A stretch of 64,000 nucleotides of DNA, taken from Bin80 sp965215475 (lineage in GTDB: Bacteria > Bacteroidota > Rhodothermia > Rhodothermales > Bin80). The notes under the pieces are model-generated. The model was not told the DNA's origin. It saw nothing but the letters and a program-made list of their open reading frames with translations, and did no database searches. The stretch lies in contig OZ244061.1 in NCBI GenBank assembly GCA_965215475.1, forward strand, positions 248,001 to 312,000, written 5' to 3'. This document shows positions 34,689-44,900 of this stretch, piece after piece (position 1 is the stretch's first letter; the number at the start of each line of letters is the position of its first letter). The position numbers and the translations under genes were made by a program.

Positions 34689-36032
34689 TCAACTCAGAAG
34701 CAGTTCCAATACCTTACTGATACTCTCCACACCTACAGTACGGATCTTGCTGGGAGGAGAAAATTCCTGTAGGCTTCTAGATGGACAAACTACCGTCTCA
34801 AATCCCATTTTTGCGCATTCTCTGATGCGCATTTCCAATCGACTGACTCCTCGGATCTCTCCTCCCAAACCAACCTCCCCAATCAGAACCCCACAGTGAT
34901 CTGCCGGGATGTCGTGCAGGGATGAAGCGACCGCAACCGCAACCCCTAAATCCGCAGCGGGTTCTTCCGCACGCATCCCACCGGTTACATTCAGGAAAAC
35001 ATCTTGTCCGCTTAGTACTAATCCTTCACGCTTTTCCAGAACGGCCAGTAATAGTTGGAGCCTCTTCGGGTCAAAACCGGTTGATGTCCGCTGTGGGGTT
35101 CCATACGAGGTTGGTGACACTAAAGCTTGTACTTCCATTAATAGGGGCCGAGATCCTTCCATCACACAGATCACACAAGATCCTGTAGCACCTCTCTGAC
35201 GCTCCAACAAAAATATTTCACTAGGATTCAAGACTTCTTTGAGCCCCGTACTGGTCATTTCGAAGACTCCAATTTCATTGGTCGATCCGAATCTATTCTT
35301 GAACGCACGAAGAATGCGATATCCGTAATTCTGGTCCCCCTCAAAATAGAGTACCGTATCGACTAAGTGTTCCAATACACGCGGACCTGCAATGGATCCT
35401 GAACGAGTCACGTGCCCTACCAGAAAGGTCGCGGCATTCATTTTCTTGGTCATTTGCATGAATGCTGCGGCACTCTCACGAATCTGTGTGACGCTACCAG
35501 GAGCACTGGAGACTTCTGGATCGTACATGGTTTGAATCGAATCAATCACGATCACATCCGGCACCGAATCTTCCATCGCACTCAAGATTGCATCTGTATC
35601 TGTTTCGGCTAACAGAAGTACATTCTGTGAAGCGGCATCTAGCCGCTGAGCACGAAGCTTCACCTGTCGGACCGATTCTTCGCCGGATACATAGAGGACG
35701 GTCAGAGGATCGAGATAACGACCTAACTCCGTCATCAGTGTAGACTTACCAATCCCAGGATCACCTGCAACCAGAGTGATGGATCCTCTCATAATTCCTC
35801 CTCCCATGAGCCGATCCAATTCCTGCGACCCTGTGACGATGCGAGGCATCTCTCCGATCTCCACGTCATCAATGGGTTGTGGAATCGCCACATGGCTTGC
35901 TCTATGGCGGTGCCCCGTTCCCTTCTCTTCGACCATGGTATCCCATAAATTGCATGCTGGACATTTCCCCAACCATTTAGGAGATGAATATCCGCACTCC
36001 TGACAGGAAAACCTTGTTGTTATCTTTGCCAT
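34689..36032 (-). CDS. radA: DNA repair protein RadA/Sms
   Basis: This RecA-like ATPase helps branch migration and homologous recombination. The 447-residue product has the N-terminal four-Cys zinc finger CQECGYSSPKWLGKCPACN, Walker A GDPGIGKST near residue 90, the RadA signature KNRFGSTNEIGVFEM, and a C-terminal Lon-like domain (VFLNVTGGMRAEEPAADLGV). All family features and the length are normal. The gene is divergent from the mlaE-like operon, with 91 bases between the two starts. Confidence 0.96.
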   Translation of the reverse strand: MAKITTRFSCQECGYSSPKWLGKCPACNLWDTMVEEKGTGHRHRASHVAIPQPIDDVEIGEMPRIVTGSQELDRLMGGGIMRGSITLVAGDPGIGKSTLMTELGRYLDPLTVLYVSGEESVRQVKLRAQRLDAASQNVLLLAETDTDAILSAMEDSVPDVIVIDSIQTMYDPEVSSAPGSVTQIRESAAAFMQMTKKMNAATFLVGHVTRSGSIAGPRVLEHLVDTVLYFEGDQNYGYRILRAFKNRFGSTNEIGVFEMTSTGLKEVLNPSEIFLLERQRGATGSCVICVMEGSRPLLMEVQALVSPTSYGTPQRTSTGFDPKRLQLLLAVLEKREGLVLSGQDVFLNVTGGMRAEEPAADLGVAVAVASSLHDIPADHCGVLIGEVGLGGEIRGVSRLEMRIRECAKMGFETVVCPSRSLQEFSPPSKIRTVGVESISKVLELLLS

Positions 36033-36123
36033 TGTTTCGGATTATTTGTTTTGCAATATAGCGATTGAATCAAGAGCTAGAAACATCAACCGTTAAAATT
36101 GATTAACCTCGAAGCATTCTATT

Positions 36124-36891
36124 ATGATGATGTCTTCTATCGTCCTGCGAATTACTCAGCCATTCTCTGACATCGGTCGATTTACGATGCTCATGTCGTC
36201 GGCCTTTATGTCTTTGCATGAAATGAGGACGTATTGGCAGAATTTTCTGATCCAGCTAGTTCGGATTGGAATCGATTCGATTCCCATTGTTGCATTAGCT
36301 GCGGCATTCTCGGGAGCGGTGACCACCGTCCAAACCGCGTATCAACTGGTTTCTCCGCTCATCCCGCCGAAAATTATCGGCGCTGTAGTAGTTCCCTCAC
36401 TCACGATGGAACTCGGAGCCGTCATCACGGGATTCATCCTATCCGGCCGTGTGGGTGCACGTATTGCCGCCGAGCTTGGAACCATGCGAGTTACGGAGCA
36501 GATTGATGCCTTGGAAGTCATGGGACTCAATTCCGTTGGATACCTCATTGTCCCTCGAGTATTAGCGGGGATCGTAATGGTCCCCGTTTTATACGTTGCA
36601 GCCTGTTTGGTCGGTGTCTTGGGTGGAATTGCAGCAGCAGAGCTAACGGGGGTTGTGTCAACCGGGGAATTTATTCAGGGTGCTCGGGAATACTGGAATT
36701 TCTTTGGCCCCTATTTTGGGCTGATTAAAGCATTCGTCTTCGGATTTCTGATTACGTCTATTTCCTGTTATATCGGGTACTATACCACTGGTGGTGCAGA
36801 TGGCGTTGGACGTAGTACGACACGTGCAGCCGTAATGAGTTGTGTCCTCATTTTAATCGCAGATCTCATACTTGCCGTCCTCCTATTGTAA
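36124..36891 (+). CDS. mlaE: MlaE-type ABC transporter permease
   Basis: The 255-residue integral membrane protein is the permease of a lipid transporter linking inner and outer membranes. It has the MlaE/YrbE family sequences ALAAAFSGAVTTVQTAYQL, the long cytoplasmic motif GRVGARIAAELGTMRVTEQI with DALEVMGLNSVGYLIVPRV, and a last membrane helix (LILIADLILAVLLL). It begins a run of three genes encoding permease, ATPase and MCE-domain protein. The symbol follows the E. coli mla system; in this lineage the transported lipid and partners may differ. Confidence 0.92.
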   Translation: MMMSSIVLRITQPFSDIGRFTMLMSSAFMSLHEMRTYWQNFLIQLVRIGIDSIPIVALAAAFSGAVTTVQTAYQLVSPLIPPKIIGAVVVPSLTMELGAVITGFILSGRVGARIAAELGTMRVTEQIDALEVMGLNSVGYLIVPRVLAGIVMVPVLYVAACLVGVLGGIAAAELTGVVSTGEFIQGAREYWNFFGPYFGLIKAFVFGFLITSISCYIGYYTTGGADGVGRSTTRAAVMSCVLILIADLILAVLLL

Positions 36892-36926
36892 CAAACTGAC
36901 AAATTTGACCAATTCTGGTCAAGTGA

Positions 36927-37688
36927 ATGATCAAAGTTCAGAATATTCATAAATCTTTCTCCGGTCGTTCGGTACTCCAGGATGTTTCTCTTGACATTTA
37001 TGAAGGTAGTACACAGGCCATCATTGGCCAAAGTGGATCGGGAAAGAGTGTTTTGATGAAACATATCGTTGGCCTACTACGACCTGACCGTGGAAAAATC
37101 CTCGTTGACGAGATTGATATCGGAAATATTAGTTATCAGAAACTCCGTAAAGTTCGAAGACAATTCGGGGTACTGTTCCAAGGCGGTGCACTTTTTGACT
37201 CCATGGATGCATTTGAGAATGTTGCGTTCCCTCTTCGAACATTCACCACGAAAACAGACCGCGATATCCGGCATGAAGTACAGGAATGTCTTGATCTGGT
37301 ACAACTGTCGGATGTGGGGGCAAAAAGGACAGATGAGCTGTCTGGTGGTATGCAAAAGCGAATCGCGCTTGCCCGTGCAATTGCTCTCCGCCCCAGATAT
37401 ATCATCTACGATGAGCCGACTAGTGGGCTCGATCCAGAGACGTCTAATACGATCAATGAACTGATTAAAGGACTTGCAAAACAGCTCGAAATTACTAGTA
37501 TTGTTGTCACTCATGATATGCACTCGGTACTGCAAATCGCAGACCGTGTAGCTTTTATACATGATACACGTATGCACTGGAATGGCACGACTGAGCAACT
37601 CCAGCAAAGTACGGATGAAACATTGCGCGCATTTGTAAAGGCCAACGAATATATGATCGGGCCGGACTATTCACTCGACAAACAATAA
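36927..37688 (+). CDS. mlaF: MlaF-type ABC transporter ATP-binding protein
   Basis: This ATPase of the lipid transporter has 253 residues. Walker A is GQSGSGKSV, the Q-loop region reads FGVLFQGGALFDSMDAFEN (diagnostic of the MlaF branch), the signature is ELSGGMQKRIALARA, Walker B is YIIYDEPTSGLDP, and the switch His is in VVTHDM. It lies 35 bases downstream of the permease gene and 4 bases upstream of the MCE gene, so the three form an operon. Confidence 0.95.
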   Translation: MIKVQNIHKSFSGRSVLQDVSLDIYEGSTQAIIGQSGSGKSVLMKHIVGLLRPDRGKILVDEIDIGNISYQKLRKVRRQFGVLFQGGALFDSMDAFENVAFPLRTFTTKTDRDIRHEVQECLDLVQLSDVGAKRTDELSGGMQKRIALARAIALRPRYIIYDEPTSGLDPETSNTINELIKGLAKQLEITSIVVTHDMHSVLQIADRVAFIHDTRMHWNGTTEQLQQSTDETLRAFVKANEYMIGPDYSLDKQ

Positions 37689-37692
37689 TCAC

Positions 37693-38610
37693 GTGAAACT
37701 ATCCAATGAAATAAAAATAGGTTTGACTGTTGTTCTTGCTGGAATCATCTTCTATGCAGGGATACGATTTTTTCGAGATCTGCCGATCTTTGGGCAAGCT
37801 TCGGTCTATCATACTGAACTCATGAATTCAAATGGTTTAGTCCCTGGGAATATCGTTTCCGTCAATGGTGTGGGTGTCGGCTCAATCATGGAAGTGCAGC
37901 TTACGCAAGCAGGAGCATATATCTCATTTTCGGTTGATAATGATGTGATCTTAACCGAAGGTACGACTGCGTCTGTTTATGGATTGGGATTTGTTAGCAG
38001 CGTGCAATTAAACCTTTCGCTCGGCCCTCCGGACACCCCTGTGTATGAACCTGGCTCTTTGATCCCCGCTTCTGTCCAACCAGATATCTTGACAGATCTA
38101 GCCAATCGTACACCATCCGTTTTAAATCGTGTGGATACGGTCCTTGTTGGTTCCAGTCAAGCAATCAGTGCCGCCACGGAATTAATTTCTGGACCAGAGG
38201 GCCAAGTGCAGAGAACCTTGACCTCCATTCGGAACTCTGCGGAAGCTTTTCAATCTGTCCTCCTTGCAGAGCAAAGTAGCTTGCAGTCGGTCCTTAAAAC
38301 CCTTGAGGATTTGATGAAAACAGCCGACATCTTTACGGAGGATTCCCTCGGAACAACCGCGGCAAATCTTAACATAGTGATTGAAAAATTGTCGAATAAT
38401 CTGGACATCTTGGAATCTACAACGAATGAACTCAACATTCTGATCTCGTCCATCAATGAAGGTCAGGGCACACTGGGAAAACTTGCAACGAATGACTCCC
38501 TCTACGTTGAACTGCAAGGGGCATCTGCAGCTTTGAGGAGGATCTTGGAAAAATTTGAAGAAGATCCAAGTCAATATTTTGATCACTTGAAACTGATTGA
38601 CCTCTTTTAG
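37693..38610 (+). CDS. mlaD: MCE-domain lipid-binding protein (MlaD-type)
   Basis: The 305-residue protein starts at GTG 37693 with an N-terminal membrane anchor (IGLTVVLAGIIFYAGIRFF). An MCE beta-barrel domain follows (NGLVPGNIVSVNGVGVGSI, TEGTTASVYGLGFVSSVQLN), then a long helical C-terminal region. It binds lipid in the periplasm and hands it to or from the permease. At 305 residues it is longer than E. coli MlaD (183) and closer to single-MCE proteins of Bacteroidota. No mlaA, mlaB or mlaC genes are adjacent. Confidence 0.92.
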   Translation: MKLSNEIKIGLTVVLAGIIFYAGIRFFRDLPIFGQASVYHTELMNSNGLVPGNIVSVNGVGVGSIMEVQLTQAGAYISFSVDNDVILTEGTTASVYGLGFVSSVQLNLSLGPPDTPVYEPGSLIPASVQPDILTDLANRTPSVLNRVDTVLVGSSQAISAATELISGPEGQVQRTLTSIRNSAEAFQSVLLAEQSSLQSVLKTLEDLMKTADIFTEDSLGTTAANLNIVIEKLSNNLDILESTTNELNILISSINEGQGTLGKLATNDSLYVELQGASAALRRILEKFEEDPSQYFDHLKLIDLF

Positions 38611-38614
38611 TCCA

Positions 38615-39178
38615 ATGCCAACCTACAAAGAATCTCTTGAGCTTTTCCATGAATGGACCGCTTCCGAAAGCCTTAGAAGACATGCCTATGCCGTCGAGGC
38701 CGCCATGGAAACCTATGCAGAGATCTTCCATGAAGATGTTACGCTTTGGAGAATCACCGGTCTACTCCATGATATGGATTATGAGCGTCACCCGACCCCC
38801 GAAGAACATCCATATGTAGGTACATCGCTATTACGAGAAAAAGGATATCCTGAATTGATCATTGATGCAATCCTTGGCCATGCTCCCTATACCGGAACTC
38901 CACGAACCACCCTTCTTGCAAAAACTCTTTTTGCGGTGGATGAGCTGGCTGGCTTCATTACCGCAGTTGCCTATGTTCGCCCCACACGTCTCGAGGGGAT
39001 GACTCCCAAAAGTGTCCGCAAAAAATTGAAGGATAAAGCGTTTGCAGCAGCAGTCAGCAGAGCTGATATTCATGAAGGTGCTGAAGAACTGGGTATCGAT
39101 TTATCCCAACATATTTCGAACGTGATTGCCGGTATGCTCAAACATGCTGACCGACTAGGACTTGCCGTTGCCAAATAA
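38615..39178 (+). CDS. HD-domain phosphohydrolase family protein
   Basis: The 187-residue cytosolic protein has an HD motif in ITGLLHDMDYERHP, preceded by a conserved-type helix (LRRHAYAVEAAMETYA) and followed by ILGHAPYTGTPRTTLLAKTL. This pattern is shared by small HDIG proteins annotated as hydrolases or HAD partners of unknown substrate. ATG 38615 follows the mlaD stop by 4 bases; the TTG 18 bases upstream is unlikely. It looks like a passenger in the lipid-transport operon. Confidence 0.85.
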   Translation: MPTYKESLELFHEWTASESLRRHAYAVEAAMETYAEIFHEDVTLWRITGLLHDMDYERHPTPEEHPYVGTSLLREKGYPELIIDAILGHAPYTGTPRTTLLAKTLFAVDELAGFITAVAYVRPTRLEGMTPKSVRKKLKDKAFAAAVSRADIHEGAEELGIDLSQHISNVIAGMLKHADRLGLAVAK

Positions 39179-39186
39179 ACCAACTC

Positions 39187-40398
39187 ATGACTTCCCCTGG
39201 TCATCTACACGGAACAAATCTCGAGGAAGTCATTCGTGATCATATCGGGAGGCATTGGCCCGAGGGCGATACGTTATCCAAAACGCCAGAGTCACGCAGA
39301 AAAACGACTCCAAAGCATCGATTCGGATTGTCTGTGATTCGTGTCATCCCATGGATCCTTCTGCTTCTATTTATCTTTTCATTTATTTGGGATTTCACAG
39401 GACTTAACCTCTTTATAGATCATACCGGTATCTATTTCTCGTATCAAGGCGGACAGAACTCGATCCTTCTTAACTATTCTGCACTCGGATTCCCGTCATT
39501 TGAGCGAATACTTGAACTTGAGGGCTTATTGGTGACGGTTTCAGCTACCGGGCTGATTGGGTTTTTTACGAATTGGCTGGCGATCACGATGCTTTTTCAC
39601 CCACGGAAACGTCGCCCTCTTTTGGGGCAAGGAATTATTCCGGCATCTCGAGATCGGGTAGCCGACCTGATTGCTATTGCAATCAGTAAAGATCTGATCA
39701 GTGAGGAAGTCATCTTAGAACGAATCCATCTTAGTGGAGTGGTCCCAAGATACAGGGAGATCGCTTTGCAGGTTACAGTAGGTCTGCTATCAGATGATAC
39801 ATTTCAGCAAGAAACTAAAGCCTTGACTAGGAAGTTTCTCAAGGAAAAGCTCGAGAACCCTGAGCTCAAAGAAAAAATTATGCTTGCTGTCATGAACATG
39901 ATTGACTCGGCAGCCAAAAAAGGAGTCACGGGGATGGCGGTTAAAGTTTACCAAATGCTCAACCGTGACGGTCTCCAGCGACAGATTCAGGAAGCCATTG
40001 ATGAATTGCCCGTAACCATTGACCTGATTGTAGACGAACTTGCTGGAGCATTCCAAACTCTGCCAGGAAAGATTGCCGAACGTGCTGATGACATTGAATT
40101 ATGGCTCACAAAAGCAATCGTTTCTTTTGTCGGAACACTTGATATATACGAAATGGTTTCAAAGAACCTGCGGGAGTACGATGATCGTCAATTTGAGAAC
40201 CTGATCAAGGGTGCTTCTAGCGACCAGCTAATCTATATTAAATATCTTGGAGGTGTACTCGGAGCAATTGGTGGATTGGTGATTTTTGATCAATGGCTTG
40301 CATTGCCGCTTTTGACCGTTATCCTCTGCTCTGTGATCGCATTGGATTACTTTGTGGTCTGGGTTCTGAAACGTCGGCGCACTACTCAAGTGGCTTAA
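39187..40398 (+). CDS. DUF445 family membrane protein
   Basis: The 403-residue product has an N-terminal membrane helix (VIPWILLLLFIFSFIWDF), a second hydrophobic region carrying the DUF445 signature TGLIGFFTNWLAITMLFHP and GQGIIPASRDRVADLIAIAI, a long helical middle and two C-terminal membrane helices. The family is widespread and uncharacterised, and members are sometimes linked to the cell envelope. It follows the HD gene by 8 bases and is the last gene of this operon. Confidence 0.9.
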   Translation: MTSPGHLHGTNLEEVIRDHIGRHWPEGDTLSKTPESRRKTTPKHRFGLSVIRVIPWILLLLFIFSFIWDFTGLNLFIDHTGIYFSYQGGQNSILLNYSALGFPSFERILELEGLLVTVSATGLIGFFTNWLAITMLFHPRKRRPLLGQGIIPASRDRVADLIAIAISKDLISEEVILERIHLSGVVPRYREIALQVTVGLLSDDTFQQETKALTRKFLKEKLENPELKEKIMLAVMNMIDSAAKKGVTGMAVKVYQMLNRDGLQRQIQEAIDELPVTIDLIVDELAGAFQTLPGKIAERADDIELWLTKAIVSFVGTLDIYEMVSKNLREYDDRQFENLIKGASSDQLIYIKYLGGVLGAIGGLVIFDQWLALPLLTVILCSVIALDYFVVWVLKRRRTTQVA

Positions 40399-40404
40399 CA
40401 CAAG

Positions 40405-40426
40405 TTTGCATGAGAGACTCGTGCAA
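40405..40426. repeat. Hairpin after the DUF445 gene
   Basis: TTTGCATGAG and CTCGTGCAAA pair (one T-G wobble) around a three-base loop. It lies 6 bases after the operon's stop codon, but A residues follow it, not T, so it is an uncertain terminator. Confidence 0.4.
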
Positions 40427-40517
40427 AAAACCTGATCCAGAAAAAATCTCTCAGGCACTCTCAGAATAATATTTGCGCTCAGATGAAAGAGGTTTTGCAA
40501 AAGTATCAACCTTTACT

Positions 40518-41792
40518 GGTTCTTCGTACATATTTATGAGAAATTGATTTTTTAGGTTCTGAGACTCAGATCCAGTCCGCCCAAATGAAAGTAAATTGCG
40601 TCTATGAATCGATCTTTGTTCTGGAATCCACGTGCACGAACCTTGATGGTTTTGATCCGGCTGTGGATGCGTTCGGCGGGGCCATTACTCCCCTTCAGGA
40701 CGATGGTATTGAGAATTCCGTACAGGTGATTTTTGATCGTTTTAGCCGTTTTTTTCATGGGTTCAAGTCGACAGCGCATGGCCAGTTCAACCATTTCGTC
40801 CAGGACTTGTGTGCCCAAACCAGGGTTTTATCATGCCATAGATTTCGAGCCGTTTCCTTGATCGCCCAGGCTCGGGCGATACGGGTATGTAGCGCATGGA
40901 ATGCCGTGCTTCATGGACAGGTTGGGAGGACTTTTGAACCACATGTAGTTACTGCCCGTCAGAATCTCATTCCCACTCTTTCGGTGTTCTTTGTGCGCCT
41001 GTCGCCGAACCCTGTAACCCCATCTCCCAGATACTTGGCGACATGGAACCGGGCAAAGCAAATCTTCTCCTTTGCATTCGCAAGACACGCTTGGGTCGCT
41101 TGAATTTACGCAGGCCACATATTCATCTCTGAATTCCCTGCAACTGGGCAGGCGATCACTGCGGATACCAACCCATCAGAGTACTCTTCCCCCGTCCAAT
41201 CCGCACATACAGTACCATATCTGCATCGGACACCATCGTCAGGTATTTGTGGTACGAAACCTCATCCACACAAATATTCGCAACCACCTGCTCTTTTCTT
41301 TGATCCATCCCCCGCACGCCGTATGATGCCAGCAATACCCTTCCAGCCAATCCCTAACGGACGGGAAATTACCAAAATATTCGCCTCCTTGCCCCAACCA
41401 ATCACATACGCCTCAAAATCATACGTATATCGGGAATTTGCATCTGCCCAAGGAACCTGGACCGTCTTCACCCCATGTTCCGAATATTTGATCCGGGGAA
41501 TCCGTGCAACCAGAATCCTTTAATCGGTACACAGATCCAGCGTACGCAGATCATAAAAGGGACTCACCTTGCCACACTTCGGACAGATCAACGAAGATGT
41601 ATCCAGACACGTCAGCGTTACTGTCCTTTGTTTGGCTTGATCATCGTAGGTGTCTTCTAAGATCTCCTAGGGGATCTTAGGATCTAGGCTTTTCTCGATG
41701 GAGGAGGATTTTTGCATGGAATTCTTTAAGTTTAGGTGAAACTCGAAATTCCCTACATTTATGACGTGGTTCACAATAACAGGTGAAGACTC
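40518..41792 (-). mobile_element. Decayed ISL3 element (copy C)
   Basis: The ends GGTTCTTCGTACATATTTATG (40518, first 20 bases match with changes) and, on the other strand from 41792, GAGTCTTCACCTGTTATTG correspond to those of the intact copy at 6740. The transposase (about 41717 to 40552, minus strand) is scattered over frames. Pieces include VANICVDEVSYHKYLTMVS, KTVQVPWADANSRYTYDFE, WIGRPLGIGWKGIAG-like sequence and, intact at the end, NHLYGILNTIVLKGSNGPAE. No matching flanking duplication is seen. It is less truncated than copy B but equally non-functional. It separates the mla operon from the FN3 surface protein gene. Confidence 0.87.
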
Positions 41793-41895
41793 AAATAGAA
41801 AAACATCCATTTAGGAATCTCCAGAGCAATAATTTATACTCAATTGTGGTCTCTACAAACAATACACACATGCTGTCAATTTTAATATATTTTAA

Positions 41896-41903
41896 TATAT
41901 TTG
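41896..41903 (+). promoter_or_regulatory. Possible Bacteroidota-type -7 element upstream of the FN3 gene
   Basis: TATATTTG matches the TAnnTTTG consensus of Bacteroidota promoters and lies 44 bases before the start codon, inside an AT-rich direct repeat (TTTTAATATA twice). No clear TTG is found at the -33 distance, so the call is weak. Confidence 0.25.
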
Positions 41904-41947
41904 GATTGTCTGGAAAAGAAATTTGTTAAGATTGAATCATCAATCAA

Positions 41948-44900
41948 ATGTCAATTTTGGGCTTCCTAGTATTTCTTTCTGTCATTCCAAGTAGTGGAAG
42001 TAACACGCTCTCTAGCATTTTACCCCCCCCCCATTTTTCTGCAGATCGCATCCTAGGGGGGCTGTCTCATGAATTTGCCGAACCCAAGTCTCCTCATCGG
42101 ATAAGAGAACACCTGCCTTTATCTGAACTTGATGTCTCCTTCATTGGGCCCCATCTAAACCCTGAAATCACGTTCCATCCACTTTCGGATCTAGCCGTCC
42201 CCGATCCTCCAATAAATTTGCAAGCGAATAGTGGGTTTTATAATTTTGTTTATCTATGGTGGGCCACTCCCTCCAGTGATGGAGGTTCTCCGATTACGGG
42301 GTACAAGGTGGAATGGTCCACCGATGGCGGGACGAACTGGGAGGCTCTGGTTGACGATACTGAGCGAACGGTTCGGAATTATTCATTTTTAAGTAGCCGA
42401 TTGACCCCAGGGGCGACCTTTCACTTCAGGGTCCGCGCCCTCAATGCGGATGGCGAAAGTGCCCCCTCCAATGTAGTTCCCTTCACCGCCCGATCTCCCT
42501 CTGGACGAGGCATTCCCACCAATGTGAGGGTAACGGAGACCTCCTCTGGCGCGGCACAAATTTCCTGGGATGCCCCTACCGATCTCCCTGATGGACAGAG
42601 CGTCTGGACCTACTATCTCTATAAATCCGATGATAATGGAGATTTCTGGAGTCAGTTTCAGATAATTGACGCATCAACATTGAGTTATACCGACAATGCG
42701 GTATCGAGTGGCCGTACCTATGGGTATCGAGTGCACACGGCGTATGGTGTGAACCGAAACAACACAACTTTTGGTGATTATTCAGAGCCAGCCTATATTA
42801 AGCTCTCGACGGCCCCGGGCAAAGTCTCTTCTTTGACGGTAACGTCGGTCAGCGCGAGCATCATTGATCTTTCGTGGTCGGCCCCATCGTATGATGGGGG
42901 ATCGCCGGTCACCGGGTATCGGGTCGATATTCGGACCGTCACGCCACAGGCCTATGTACGTTTGGACGAAACGACGTCCACGAGTTACCGTGTCACGGGG
43001 CTGAATCACTCAACGCAGTACCGAATTCTTGTGCGGGCTGTCAATAACACGGGTGCGGGAATCCAAACCGCCATCACGTCCACGACGACGGCCGCAACCA
43101 GACCAGGTGCCCCGACCGGCCTGACTGCCACCCCGACGGGGCGAACGACCATAGAGGTTTCATGGACCGCCGCAGAGGAAACCGGCGGGAGCCCGATCAC
43201 AAGTTACTTGGTACAGGTTTCTCCCACTAGATTCTCTCCCGGCAATATAGATTGTTTTTCTCCTTGCGCTCAGAGAAATGTAGCAGAGCACATCAGGATC
43301 ACTACCGTAACAGGGCTTCAACCGAGCACCATATATTATATTCAGATCTTTACCTTAGCCGCTGGCAATCCTGGTGGGCTCATATTCAGTTCTGCTAGCA
43401 GCACAATCACGGCCACCACCGATGCGGTGAGTGCGCCGGATGCGCCCACGGGATTGACGGCCGCGGCAAGTGGGCCAAATAGTCATGACTTATCATGGAC
43501 CGCGCCCGCCGATGATGGTGGTGCTGCGATCACAAGCTATCAGGTGGAATCGTCGAGCACCGGCGATCCCGGGAGTTTTTCAGTGCTGCTCCCCGCTAGT
43601 TTGGGAAATGCAATCCCTAGATTCAGTAGACCTGTCTCACCTGGGACGATCACCTATTACCGGGTAAAGGCCCATAACTCGGTGGGAACGGGGGCGCCGT
43701 CCAATGCGGTTCGTGCCACGACAAAGGTGGTCACGGCGCCCGCAGCACCGACGGGCTTGACCGCCACGGCCGATGGCCCTTCTGTGATCAATCTGCGTTG
43801 GATAGCGCCCTCCGACAATGGGGGTGCTGCCATTACAGGCTACCGGATTGAATCGTTTCGACTGGGAGGTGGGTTCTGGACCGAGGTGATAGCCAATACC
43901 CAATCCACGGCGACCACGTATATGCATACGGGACTCACCGCAAACACCAAATTGCATTACCGGGTCAGCGCGATCAATACGGCGGGAACGGGGGGTGCAT
44001 CAAGCAGCGTCCGTGCCACGACCACCGCTGCCACGGCCCCGGCTGCCCCCACGGAATTGACCGCCAAGCCCGATGGGCCAACCATCATCAACTTGTCCTG
44101 GACGGCCCCATCAAGGAACGGGGGCGTAGCGATTACCGGCTACCAGATTGTATCGTCTCCCACGGGAACAGGAGACACTTGGGTCAATCTGGTGGATAAT
44201 ACCGAATCCACCACGACCACCTATGCGCACACGGGGCTCACGGCCGGCACCACGCGTCATTACCGGGTGCGTGCGATCAATTCCGTGGATCCTGGCGCAT
44301 GGTCGAATGTGGACATGGCCACGACCGCAGCTGTAGCCACGGCTCCAGATGCCCCCACGGCACTCACCGCCACGGCAGAGGGGCAAACAACGATCACGTT
44401 ATCATGGACGGCGCCAGCCAGCGATGGGGGCGCCGTCATTATGGGCTATCGGATTGAGGTGTCCACCGACGGAGGAACGAGTTTTTCTGAACTGGTGGCA
44501 AGTCATAGTACGACCAGCTATTCGCACACCGGTCTAGATGCTGGCACTGCCCGACACTACCGGGTGCTTGCCATCAACTCGGCAGGCCGTAGTGGGTGGT
44601 CCAATACAGGCAGTGCCACGACCGCCGCCACAGCCCCGGGTGCCCCGCCCAATTTACAGGTTTTTCCCTCAGGTTTTCATGATGTGAGACTTACCTGGGG
44701 ACGTCCGCCCAGTGATTCGCCGATCACAGGATACAAGGTGGAATGGTCTACCGATGGCGGCACCAACTGGGAGGCGTTGATTGGATACGACGATCTGACT
44801 CGGACGAGATACCAGTTTCTCAGTAGTCGCTTGACGCCGGGGAGCGTGTTTCATTTTCGGGTTCTGGCACGCAGTGCCTCGGGAGATAGTGCCCCTTCGG

